NCBI GenBank assembly: GCA_036877525.1
Contig: JAZGTH010000002.1
Coordinates: 3,146,001 to 3,210,000 of the forward strand
DNA from: Chromobotia macracanthus
Taxonomy: Eukaryota; Chordata; Actinopteri; Cypriniformes; Botiidae
Reading direction: 5' to 3'
Length of the DNA stretch: 64,000 nt
The notes under the pieces were generated by a model, which was not told the DNA's origin, did not search any database, and was given only the letters and a program-made list of their open reading frames with translations. Shown here piece by piece: positions 19,735 to 28,719 of the stretch. How positions within the stretch are numbered: the first letter of the stretch is position 1; each line of letters starts with the position of its first letter. Position numbers and translations under genes: made by a program.

Positions 19735-20165
19735 GTTTAGGGAGGGGTGTCCGATTTAAGGTCTAGTTTTACATGTCAGTCATGTTTATGTGCAAAATGT
19801 ACAACCCGTGTCTCCTCGTGAGGAAGTGCCCCCCTCCCTACTCTGGCTCTGGCCCCCTCCATACCTTTCTCCAAATTTATTGCCCCTGTTTTGGGTTTTG
19901 TCTGCTTTTCAGTCTACTTTGTCCATGTCGTGAGTGTTTATGAACAAGATTTGCTCCAACCTTTGGCTCTGTCCACCACAAACCTAAGGATATGGCCCCC
20001 TCTGAATTTATTGCCCTATTTTGGAGTTTGTCTGTTTTCCATTCTAGATTGTCCATGTCATTAGTGTTTACAATCATAAGATTTAGTCTACCCTGTGACC
20101 ACATGGTTCTGGCTATCACTGAGGATCTGAACTCCTCTCCACCTTTCTACACCAGATGTTTTTGA
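19735..20165. repeat. Tandem pair of ~130-base units
   Basis: Unit 1 (about 19850-19975) and unit 2 (about 19988-20110) share ATGGCCCCCTC-like words, AATTTATTGCCC, TTTTG.G.TTTGTCTG.TTT(T/C)CA, TTGTCCATGTC.T.AGTGTTTA and AAGATTT. Units differ by several indels. The function is unknown. Confidence 0.5.
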
Positions 20166-20172
20166 CTTTCTC

Positions 20173-20406
20173 CTAACAGTTGTGTGACTGTGTGCAATTA
20201 TGCTTGAATGTGTGAAAAGTTTTGTAAAGGGTAAATAACTGTTTGCATGCTGTGCATGTGCTGACTGTAGTAAGAGCTGCTTTCCGTTTGTGGCGTTTAC
20301 ACTTCAGACACAAAATGAAAGTGTGTGATCTGAGACATTGAGTTCCCCCTGCATCCCCAACATGTGTATTCCATGCTTGTTTATTGCAGACTGTGGGGTG
20401 TATCAT
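20173..20406 (-). pseudogene. Cys-rich ORF, possibly a transposase zinc-finger tail
   Basis: A 77-codon minus-strand frame contains LCLKCKRHKRKAALTTV, STCTACKQ and YKTFHTFKHN. The C-x2-C, basic run, C-x2-C and (Y/F)HT arrangement is reminiscent of the C-terminal zinc finger of PiggyBac-type transposases, but the expected cysteine before FxxYHT is missing. No catalytic domain is visible upstream on that strand. It could equally be a chance ORF. Confidence 0.2.
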
Positions 20407-20410
20407 TCAA

Positions 20411-20740
20411 AAGTGTGTGTATCATCACCTCCTAAAGTAATGGCTTTATAGAGCCTGTTAAAACAGAATAACGTTTTAACAAAGCACATGGCACCTATCC
20501 TGCCCCTTCTGGCTTGGGAAGATACCTATCCAGAGTGAAGAGTGTTCTTAATACGATTGTTAATGATCTATGTGTGCACTAGAGGTCTCAAATCAAAGAA
20601 TGAAATTTTGACAAAAGTAAAAAGTATGCTAAATCAGGGATTGGCAATATGCAACAGCTTCTAGTTTTCTGCTTCCAGGTTCTGACTAAAGGCTATGCAT
20701 TAACTTGTGTTTTTCAGGCTTGTTTATGGTAGCATGTGGG

Positions 20741-20793
<53 letters not shown>

Positions 20794-21390
20794 TCGTCAT
20801 CTCCTAAAGTTATGGCTTTATAGAGCCTGTTAAAACAGAATAAACGTTTTAACAGAGTATATGGTCCTAGCCTGGATAACCCCTTCTGACAGCTAGTTTT
20901 CTGATTAATTGCAGCACACTAACAAGTGTATTCCAGATTGTTTATTCCAAGCAGTGGAGGCGTATCATTCAAATGTATGTGTGTGTAGGCACCTCCTAAG
21001 GTAATGGTTTTATAGACCCTGTTAAAACAGAATAAGCATTTTAACAGCTCACATACCCCACCTATTCTGTATGACTCTTCTGACTTGGGATGGTGGGGCC
21101 TGTGTTTACGTTCTAAATAGCGCAGTCATCCTTACTGGTGTTAACAAACTCTGATGCTGTCTGCATCTATTGGTTTGTAGAGGCTATTAAAACAGAATAA
21201 TGTTTTAACAAAGCACATGGCCCCCCTGTCTGACCCTTCTGGCTTGGGAAGATACCTGTCCAGAGTGAAGAGTGTTCTTAATATGATTGTTAATACTCTA
21301 ATGCACTTGATGTCTAGATAATCAAAGAATGACATTTTTGACAAATAAAAAAAAAATAAGCCTGTTCTGGTTTAGGTTGAGTATTTTGCA
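20411..21390 (+). repeat. Irregular tandem repeat with a hairpin-forming core (4 units)
   Basis: Each unit contains CACCTCCTAA.GT(A/T)ATGG.TTTATAGA..CTGTTAAAACAGAATAA followed by CGTTTTAAC or close variants. The hairpin GTTAAAAC/GTTTTAAC occurs at 20457-20480, 20829-20853, 21021-21044 and 21186-21209 (first base changed in the last). Spacings are about 372, 192 and 165 bases. Units 1 and 4 are the most alike, sharing CTTCTGGCTTGGGAAGATACCT and CCAGAGTGAAGAGTGTTCTTAATA. CTAGTTTTCTG words at 20661, 20892 and 21390 may mark unit joints. Confidence 0.65.
20746..20792. repeat. (GT)n microsatellite
   Basis: An uninterrupted run of about 23 GT dinucleotides inside the second tandem unit. The other units keep only short GTGTGTGT runs at the same place, so the run expanded in place. 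Confidence 0.9.
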
Positions 21391-22784
21391 TCTTCATCTA
21401 GTTTTCTGATTCTAGTTTCCTGACCAAGCCTCCAACTTCTCCTTCCTGACTGGAAGGAATATGCTTAATGTGTGTACTGACACCCATAGACTCCATCCAC
21501 TTCCACTGAGCTTCATGTCTCAGATAAAGAATCTTTCACATAAATACATCTTATACTACTTTAAGGTAAATCTTCACATTATAACAAGAAAAACGGTACA
21601 TAATCTACCTTTTAAAGCTTTTATTTCTAATTATTTTTATTGAATGATTAGTTTTAAACAGACTTTTGACAATATCTTAAATTAAAGGTGGCCTATTTTA
21701 TATATGCATATAAAAAAAACTAAACAAAGATAATGCTATCATAATCATGGTTTTTGTGTTAACCACTCTCGTTGTATCTGTTCAGCCAAAAACTTTTAGG
21801 GTGCATCTATGGACTTTCATGAAAACATCTTTTTGTAATTTTTTTCCCAAATGGAAACCAGAAAACTTGTACACAATCTTACATTTTTTTAAAGTGTTTA
21901 CTTTTAGAATATATATCTGAAGATAAATCTGTATATGGTTGCAAATACTAATTTTAATTTTGAATAAATAAAAAAAATAGAGATATACTGATACCATAAT
22001 CATAGTTTTAAATATGCAGATTGTTTAGCACTGTTTTCATTTAAACACCCATGTGCATCTGCCTGTCATAGGGGGGATAAGGAAATCCTGTGTGTGTTTG
22101 GGTGTACAGACGCTGTGTCTAGATGTTCGCAGCATCACACCTCAGATAAACCCTCAGTCCTTTTAATGACTCCTTGTGTTGTAAACATTACATTCAGAAC
22201 AACATAAACTCTATATGCTGTGTACTTCTACAATAAATATTTCATCACTTTAGACAGTTTATAAGTTAAATCTGTATAAGAGTTTGCGAAGACTATTTCA
22301 TTTTTAAAATATAAAAATGAAATCCAGTTTCTGGGTGTCCACCTCTTATAGACACATTCACTTTTCACAGTTTACCTCCGAGTCATTCAACAAAGGTTGC
22401 TTGAAAACTTCTGTCATAGGCTACGTGTTAAAGTTCTGTGTATCATCTGGTGACATTTCAACAACGGTTCAGAGAAACTGAAGTAGTACTGTGGAAAATG
22501 TCTTTCCAGCCTAACAGTAAGTGTTTCCATTTGTATGTTATGTATTTGTAAGAATATACATTAAAAAGTGTTTATGTGTGTCACTGTTATGTTTAAACTG
22601 TTTAAAATGATGTTTAAACAGTTTTGTGTAACTCTCCAGGTAGATCAAACAACATTTTCCATTAAAACCAAGAACTGAATCAACAGGGTATGTTTTATCT
22701 ATTTGTCAACATTGTTTTATGTTTTTGACTCAGAGTAGGTATTAGATTGGATTATATTGTCTGACACAGAGGATAATAATAATA

Positions 22785-23247
22785 GTTGCCACTCTGTCTA
22801 TTTTCTGTATGTATATGAAAACCAGCTGTAGCTTGTCTGTGTGTGTAGCTGATAATCTTTATATCTTTTCAGATAGATTGTGAGCCGGTTCATGTTATCC
22901 CTCTAAAATACAGGTAAGCAGCAGCAAAATGTATTTACATTTATGGGTTTCTAAGAACTCCTATATCTAGTTTAAATTCAGGTTTTACAGATGACCAAGA
23001 AAGTGACTACAGCATACAGGAAAATCTGCAACTTCTGCAGAAAATAACTTTTTTTATCAACAACAAATAACACTGGATAAAGAATGAAATAAAAGCAATG
23101 ATATCAAGACGAAGTCAGTTGTAAGTGCTTATTTTTATTAAACCAAAACATACATCCAAGAACATGGCCATGAACAATGAGAAATTAAAAACAACTAGAT
23201 CTCACCAGCATTGCTGTGAAACATAACATGGAAGGAGAGGAAGGAAA
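22785..23247 (+). other. Palindrome spacer with splice-like signals
   Basis: TTTTCAG|ATAGATT...AAATACAG|GTAAGCAG (about 22866-22920) looks like a 41-base exon with canonical ends. GGTTTTACAG|ATGACCAAG (about 22981-23000) looks like a following acceptor. After it, one frame reads MTKKVTTAYRKICNFCRK then stop, and another DDQESDYSIQENLQLLQKIT. The short candidate exon does not keep either frame open, so a coding role is not supported. AATAAA lies near 23088. Confidence 0.25.
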
Positions 23248-23530
23248 TTATCCTCTGTGTCAGACAATATAATCCAATCCAATACCTACACTGAGTCAAA
23301 AACATAAAACATGTTGACATATAGATAAAACATACCCTGTGGATTCAGTTCTTGGTTTTAATGGAAAATGTTGTTTGATCTACCTGGAGAGTTACACAAA
23401 ACTGTTTAAACAGTTTAAACACAACAGTGACACACATAAGCACTTTTAATGTATATTCTTACAAATATATAACATACAAATGGAAACACACTTACTGTTA
23501 GGCTGGAAAGACATTTTCCACAGTACTACT

Positions 23531-23824
23531 TCAGTTTCTCTGAACCAATGTTGAGATGTCACCAGATGATACACAGAACTCTAACACGTAGCCTGTGACA
23601 GTAGTTTTCAAGCAACCTTTGTTGAATGACTCGGAGGTAAACTGTGAAAAGTGAATGTGTCTATAAGAGGTGGACACCCATAAACTCGCTAAACACAAAA
23701 ACTCTAAAAACATCAAAAGACAAACGATAACATAAACACATACCCAACCCAGTGTGACGCAGTCGATGTTAAATAAAATGCATGAGATTGTTTGGCTAAA
23801 TGTTGTCCAAAACGAGAGTGTCAT
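23531..23824 (-). CDS. 97-codon ORF spanning the right-arm-specific segment, unknown
   Basis: The minus-strand ORF starts in the ~205-base segment found only in the right arm and ends in sequence shared with the left arm. Its N-terminal part has a hydrophobic run (WVCVYVIVCLLMFLEFLCLA). The shared C-terminal part includes HIHFSQFTSESFNKGCLKT and two more cysteine-containing stretches. The left arm (22335-22490, plus strand) keeps that C-terminal half with few changes but lacks the N-terminal half. The 14.2 kb segment encodes a similar HFSQFT. It may be a membrane or secreted protein of a mobile element, or a chance ORF. No family recognised. Confidence 0.25.
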   Translation of the reverse strand: MTLSFWTTFSQTISCILFNIDCVTLGWVCVYVIVCLLMFLEFLCLASLWVSTSYRHIHFSQFTSESFNKGCLKTTVTGYVLEFCVSSGDISTLVQRN

Positions 23825-24733
23825 TGTTTCAATTTAAACAATGCAAAACAACCCATATTTTAAAACAGGATTATGATGGTTGTATCGTTATTTTTATATT
23901 TTAAAATTAAATAGTCTTCGCAAACTCTTATACAGATTTAACTTATAAACTGTCTAAAGTGATGAAATATTTATTGTAGAAGTACACAGCATATAGAGTT
24001 TATGTTGTTCTGAATGTAATGTTTACAACACAAGGAGTCATCAAAAGGCCTGTGGGTTTATCTGAGGTGTGATGCTGCGAACATCTAGACACAGCGTCTG
24101 TACACTCAAACACACACAGGATTTCCTTATCCCACTATGTCAGGCAGATGAACATGGGTGTTTAAATGAAAACAGTGCTAAACAATCTGCATATTTAAAA
24201 CTATGATTATGGTATCAGTATATCTCTATTTTTTTTATTTATTCAAAATTAAAATTAGTATTTGCAACCATATACAGATTTATCTTCAGATATATATTCT
24301 AAAAGTAAACACTTACAAAAATGTAAGATTGTGTACAAGTTTTCTGGTTTCCATTTGGGAAAAAAATTACATAAAAAGATGTTTTCATGAAAGGCCATAG
24401 ATGCACCCTAATAGGTTTTTTGGCTGAACAGATACAGCGAGAGTGGTTAACACAAAAACCATGATTATGATAGCATTATTTTTGTTTTGTTTTTTATATG
24501 CATATATATAATAGGCCACCTTTAATTTAAGATATTGTCAAAAGTCTGTTTAAAACTAAACATTAAATAAAAATGATTAGAAATGAAAGCTTTGAAAAGT
24601 AGATTATGTACCGTTTTTCTTGTTATAATGTGAAGATTTACCCTAAAGTAGTATAAGATAACTTATGTGAAAGATTCTTTATCTGAGACATGAAGCTCAG
24701 TGGAAGTGGATGGAGTCTATGGGTGTCAGTACA

Positions 24734-24780
24734 CACATTAAGGATATTCCTTCCAGTCAGGAAGGAATATCCTTAATGTG
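24734..24780. repeat. Perfect 21-bp hairpin at the outer edge of the right palindrome arm
   Basis: The stem CACATTAAGGATATTCCTTCC (24734-24754) pairs with 24760-24780 without mismatch around the loop AGTCA. It marks the point where the right arm ends and a second short inverted copy of the arm's first 21 bases begins. Confidence 0.9.
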
Positions 24781-24784
24781 TAGC

Positions 24785-25690
24785 TCTGTAGTTCTCTTGG
24801 AGCCTGTAGCTCTCTTGGAGGAGAATTTTTAATGAATGCACATTGAACTTTGAATCATGGCAGTTTGCTGGATTGGCATAGGCAGTCACTCGTAGAATCC
24901 CTTCTTGCTCTTAATAGAGTGCTGCACCCAATCCAGTGGTACTAGCATCAGTATGCAGCACATATGGCAGTTGGGGGTCCACACAACCTAGCACTGGTGC
25001 TGTTGTGAGGTTCTCAATGAGTGTTGTGAGTGTTTCGAATGCCAGCTGACAGTTAGTTGCTTATTGTCCTCCAAAGAGTTCCTTGGGTTCAGGTAAGTAT
25101 TATTATTTTTGACTTTGCGATTTCTCCTAATGGGAGGAATCCTATTTACAAATGTAAATAGTAAATAGGATTATTTACTATTTATCCTATTTATCCTATT
25201 TACTATTGCTCCAGTGAAATGTGAGCAATAGGAGCATTTGTGATGTTCTGTGGAATCTTATAAAGCCCCCAAAAGCCTAATGGGTATACAAAAGCAGTCT
25301 TGGGTTTGTCTTTCTCTTCTAATTCAATCTGGTATTTAAGGTCAAGCACTGAAAACCACTTTGAACCCTGAAGTGCTGAAAAGGTCTCTTCTAGGTTGGG
25401 TAAAGCATATGCATCCTTAATGGTCTGTATATTTAACTGCCAGTAATCAATACAAAGTCTTACATCGCCATTCTTCTTTCTTGCTAAAACAACAGGGGAA
25501 GAGAAGGGCGACTCAGATTCATGAATGATGCCAGCTTCCAACAATTCTTCCAGATGCTGGCGGAAAGCATCAAAATTGTTAGGATGGATTGGTCTTGCCT
25601 TCTATGTGAAAGGTGTTTGTCATGTAATTTGCATGTCTTCCAGAAGAATATGTGCCAAGAATCAAGTCAAAGCAGAGTTCTTTGGCAAAT
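24785..25690 (-). pseudogene. Ty3/Gypsy pol remnant: reverse transcriptase and start of RNase H
   Basis: On the minus strand the frame reads FRQHLEELLEAGIIHESESP (about 25574 downward), SPVVLARKKNGDVRLCIDY, DAYALPNLEETFSALQGSKW, FSVLDLK and YQIELEEKDKPKTAFVYPLG. This is the fingers and palm of a Gypsy reverse transcriptase. The usual 'DLKSGYYQI' lacks SGY. After NAP the sequence breaks at about 25200, where AT-rich hairpin DNA is inserted, and the YxDD box is missing. Further on (25090-24890) I read AFETLTTLIENLTTAPVL and DPQLPYVLHTDAS, the connection and RNase H start. Upstream, 25690-25600 reads like the protease-RT linker. Stops and deletions show it is inactive. No LTRs were found. Confidence 0.85.
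25138..25172. repeat. 12-bp hairpin in AT-rich filler within the Gypsy remnant
   Basis: AATCCTATTTAC (25138-25149) pairs perfectly with GTAAATAGGATT (25161-25172) around an 11-base loop. TATTTATCCTATTTATCC repeats follow to about 25204. The block replaces the catalytic part of the reverse transcriptase. Confidence 0.8.
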
Positions 25691-26535
25691 TTTGTTGTGC
25701 ACTCACTCTGCCAACATGCATTGCATAACAGTGACATCATACTAAGCGGCCATATATTTATGAAGCTTTATGCTTTTGTGCTTAGTAGTTTTATATATTA
25801 TAACAGAATTATTTTTATTGCACATTGTACAAATGAAGCAATTTGTTTACAGAAATCCTGACCTTTGTTACATTAACATACATACATTTACAACATAAAT
25901 TAAATATCAAATATCAATTTAGCACTGGCTGCATACTTCAATGCTTTCATATGCCTTTTTCTGGTATTCCTGCCTTAATCGCTGAGCTGCAGCAACAATG
26001 GCATCTTTGGCCTTTTCTTGCTATCCGTTGTCTTGACAAAAGCATTGCAAGTCATAAGTCTACATTAGGAAAGAGGTTAAATCCTATAAGCAACTATTTT
26101 CCTGTAATAAATATTTCACATTTGGCCACACAAATACACACAATTTTTACTGGCAATTTTAGCTTGTTCAGTTACATTTTTAGCAGTTTACTAGTCAACT
26201 TAACAATGTTTAATTAAATAGGTTGATACTAATGTTATGTTTGTTATGTTATGTGTTATTCTTCATGTTATTCATTATGTTGTAATGATAATATACTGTT
26301 TGTTTGTCTATTAGACTGACATATTGACAATTAAACAATAAATACTAAGCTCGCCAGCTAGCAGGAAGTTAATCCCTTGCTTCTTTTATGTGTGCCTGAT
26401 GCACCATGTAATGCCCCATGATAAAGTGTTGGAATTAGAAAAGTTCCCTAATATTTTATTTCTATCAAAAAAATGTTTGGGGGTGGTGCCCGTTTTAAAT
26501 TAAACAAAATAAATGTCATTTTCTCAACCCATTAC
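25691..26535. other. AT-rich non-coding stretch
   Basis: No element recognised. The 124-codon ORF at 25843-26217 has no domain that I can identify. TTTGGGGGTGGTGCCCG (about 26477) resembles GGGAGGGGTGTCCG at 19740; both lie near old ~245-base repeats. Confidence 0.4.
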
Positions 26536-26539
26536 ACAA

Positions 26540-26835
26540 ACACGTCCTTCCTGAGTTGTACAATTCATGAATTGGATTATGAATTAAAATTATAAAATTA
26601 TGAAGAACTCTTGGTAGCAGATGTGGATTACAAGTGAAGATAATGCTCTAATGTAGTGCACAAACTGAAATATGAAAATTACATGAAATGTTGTTTTGCA
26701 TGTGATTTCAGTGATGTGCAATACAGGAACATATGATAAGATGATAAGATAATCAAGTGAGAAAATGCATTTTGCAAATGAAGTTAAGGGCACTTTTTAA
26801 ATGCAATCAGTAAAATCATGAAGTTAGAAGTTAAA
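26540..26835 (+). repeat. Old ~245-250 base tandem repeats, satellite relatives (block 2)
   Basis: About one unit: CTTCCTGAGTTGTACAATTCATGAA, GGTAGCAGATGTGG, AAGTGAAGATAATGCTC, CACAAACTGAAATATGAAAATTACATGAAATG, TTTTGCATGTGATTTCAG, GTGCAATACAGGAACATATGATAAG, AATGCATTTTGCAAATGAAGTTAAGGGCAC. The order is the same as in blocks 1 and 3. Confidence 0.65.
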
Positions 26836-26849
26836 GCAGCAGATTTCAT

Positions 26850-27040
26850 CTCTCAGTTAAGTATGTAACATCGGTTTCCTGAGAAAGGGAATGAGACACT
26901 GCATTCAGTTTCATGAAGAGACTTTCCGTTTTGAGGGAACTCGACATCGTGTTCGATGCTCTAGGGAATGCAATGCTGACTTTGCCCGTGCCGAAGCGAA
27001 CGGCTGGCAAATGGTCCATATTGAAGCACAATCACCATAG
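26850..27040 (+). repeat. Dispersed repeat (family B), copy 2
   Basis: GTAACATCGGTTTCCTGAGAAAGGGAATGAGACACTGCATTCAG is a motif known from small fish elements ('TAACCTCGGTTCCCTGAGA.AGGGAACGAGAC.CTGCGTC'). TCGTGTTCGATGCTCTAGGGAA continues the pattern. The orientation is opposite to 19350-19650. Confidence 0.4.
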
Positions 27041-27685
27041 GCATAACACAATAACAGTTCATGAGCCAGATGCCTTTGAGAGAGTCAGCTTATGCTAATG
27101 CAAACAACAGCCTTTCCAGTCTGTCACCAATGGAGCAGGAGACCCTCTGTAGTGAGGGCCAGACACATTCAACCATGAGCACTGACATTGGAAAGGAGCT
27201 AGCTGATAGATGGCTCCAGCCACTTAAGGTCACTTTGACTGAGCTTCAGGGAGAGACGGAGACCTTCTATACTACTCATCACACTCTAGGGGAGTGGAGG
27301 ATTGTCTATGGTGAGGGAACCTTTCTATGCTCAACTGTAGCTCAAGAGGAGCCAGCAAAAGAGTTATGATGACAGAAACCCCCCAGGCAGAGAGGATTAA
27401 AATCTGAGTCTCCTGTGTTCAGACACCAAAGCAATCCTCGAGGGGAGTTTGAACCAAAAACATGGTCTTTCCTTGTTCTACATGTATCTGGGACAGCCTG
27501 TACCAGAAGTGCTTGATGTGGTGCTCAAACCCAAGTCAGTCTCATTACAGCATATAACTGCAACAGGACTGCATAAAGCCATAAAGCCTTCTCTGTTTGG
27601 GGATGCCTACCAACAGAACCCTGATAATGCTTTTATGGAGTGCACACAATTAAGCTTGTGCAAGTTTTAGCTCGTGCAGTGTAGT
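27041..27685 (+). other. Unidentified segment with two protein-like ORFs
   Basis: ORFs at 27061-27369 (102 codons) and 27449-27670 (73 codons) lie on the plus strand. The first contains SPMEQETLCSEGQTHSTMST, ELADRWLQPLKVTLTELQGE and TETFYTTHHTLGEWRIVYGE, of mixed polar composition unlike AT-rich chance ORFs. The second contains YLGQPVPEVLDVVLKPK. No family recognised. They could be parts of a retroelement gag or of a captured transcript. Confidence 0.3.
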
Positions 27686-27689
27686 AAAA

Positions 27690-28262
27690 CATCTTAGAAA
27701 CACTGCTGTCTTCCTGAGCTGTACAATTTATGAAAACAAGGAATTTATTTGGCAGATGCAGAGTGCAAGTCGAAATAACAGGCTTATGAATTCCATACAC
27801 TAAAATATTAAAACTGTATGAAATAATGTTTGTGAGTGATTTCAGCCTTGATGAATAATGCTACACTATGTAATAGTGAATATACCAAAAATGCATTTTG
27901 CAAGTGAAGTTAAGGGCTGTTAATGAATTTAAACACTATTAGTGGGAAAATCCATTTGTGTCAAATTTCTGTATTTCTAAACAGAACAATTTATGAAAAT
28001 AAGAAAGCTGGTTAACAAGTGTGTTCTGCAAGTGAAGGAAATGCATACACTGAAACATGATAATGGCATGAAATAATGTTTTGTAAGTTTATTCAGCAAT
28101 GTGCAATAGGGAAAAAGAATTAATCTAGTGAGATAAATAATTTTGCAAGCAAAGCACCTAAAGAATGCAAACACTGAAACAAAGTTAGCCAGATAATGCA
28201 TTTCATAGCTGATTTCTCTTCCTGAGCAGTACAATATACAAAAAGGAATCACAGGAAACCCA
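27690..28262 (+). repeat. Old ~245-250 base tandem repeats, satellite relatives (block 3)
   Basis: Two units and the start of a third. The landmark (A)CAATTTATGAAAA(C/T)AAG..A occurs at about 27723 and 27987, and a variant ACAATATACAAAAAGGAATC at about 28230. That gives spacings of about 264 and 243. CTTCCTGAGC(T/A)GTACAAT, TGCAAGTGAAG and TAAAGAATGCAAACACTGAAAC recur as in the other blocks. Confidence 0.7.
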
Positions 28263-28425
28263 ATCAAAACCCAAACCCAAATGAAGCAACCGTAAAGCTG
28301 TGGCCATGGGATGCCTTTTTTATGCTATTCACTACCAATTAGACTAGTGAAAAAAAATCTTTTTTTCAATGAATTTAATACTTTCAATGGAATGAAATAA
28401 CTGTGGTCTGCGTTGCTTGTCTTTG
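28263..28425. other. Short unassigned spacer
   Basis: Sequence between the old tandem repeats and the Gypsy LTR-like region; nothing recognised. Confidence 0.3.
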
Positions 28426-28429
28426 GGTG

Positions 28430-28700
28430 AAAGCACATGGCCATTGTTTGTTTACTTTGTGCCATGTGCTCTCCTGTCTTGAGTTTTGACCCCGCCCTCT
28501 TGTTTCCTTGTTTATTTATCCCATCATTAGTTCATGTCCCTCACCTGTCTGCCCTCCTTGTTTGGTTCTCCTATTTAATGTCCTTGTGTCTGTGCTGGTG
28601 AATTGTTTCTTTTTGCGTAAAGAGTTCTACATCGTGTCTAGCTGTTTGAAGCTCAACTAAAAGTTTTTGTAGATGGTTGGCCGCTGGGGTCTGGGCACGT
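28430..28700 (+). mobile_element. LTR-like segment of the second Gypsy element
   Basis: The pyrimidine-rich sequence CTCCTATTTAATGTCCTTGTGTCTG with flanking CTGCCCTCCTTGTTTGG and CATCGTGTCTAG resembles 5' LTRs of fish Gypsy elements, with a TATTTAA promoter-like box at about 28571. A second LTR is not present downstream, where the satellite begins. Ends were not defined by a target duplication. Confidence 0.4.
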
Positions 28701-28719
28701 CATCCACATTACCATTCCA

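Larger units (their letters stand above)
21441..24765. repeat. Large palindrome: ~1.35- and ~1.5-kb arms around a ~460-base spacer
   Basis: The left arm (21441-22784) and right arm (23248-24765) are reverse complements of each other along their whole length, with scattered substitutions and small indels. Matching landmarks: TTCCTGACTGGAAGG, GTGTACTGACACCCATAGACTC, AACAAGAAAAACGGTACATAATCTAC, a 73-codon ORF (minus strand at 21782-22003, plus strand at 24203-24400) starting with the same 37 residues, CTATATGCTGTGTACTTCTACAATAAATATTTCATC, and CTGACACAGAGGATAAT. The right arm has about 205 bases (23681-23893) absent from the left. The outer left edge shares words with 15.85 kb and an internal part with 14.2 kb, so the structure may derive from the Polinton-like element or something that travelled with it. 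Confidence 0.85.

Noticed and set aside
22866..23070. A spliced gene in the palindrome spacer
   Set aside because: The exon-like boundaries are canonical, but the 41-base candidate exon has stops in the frames needed to join the following exon-like block.
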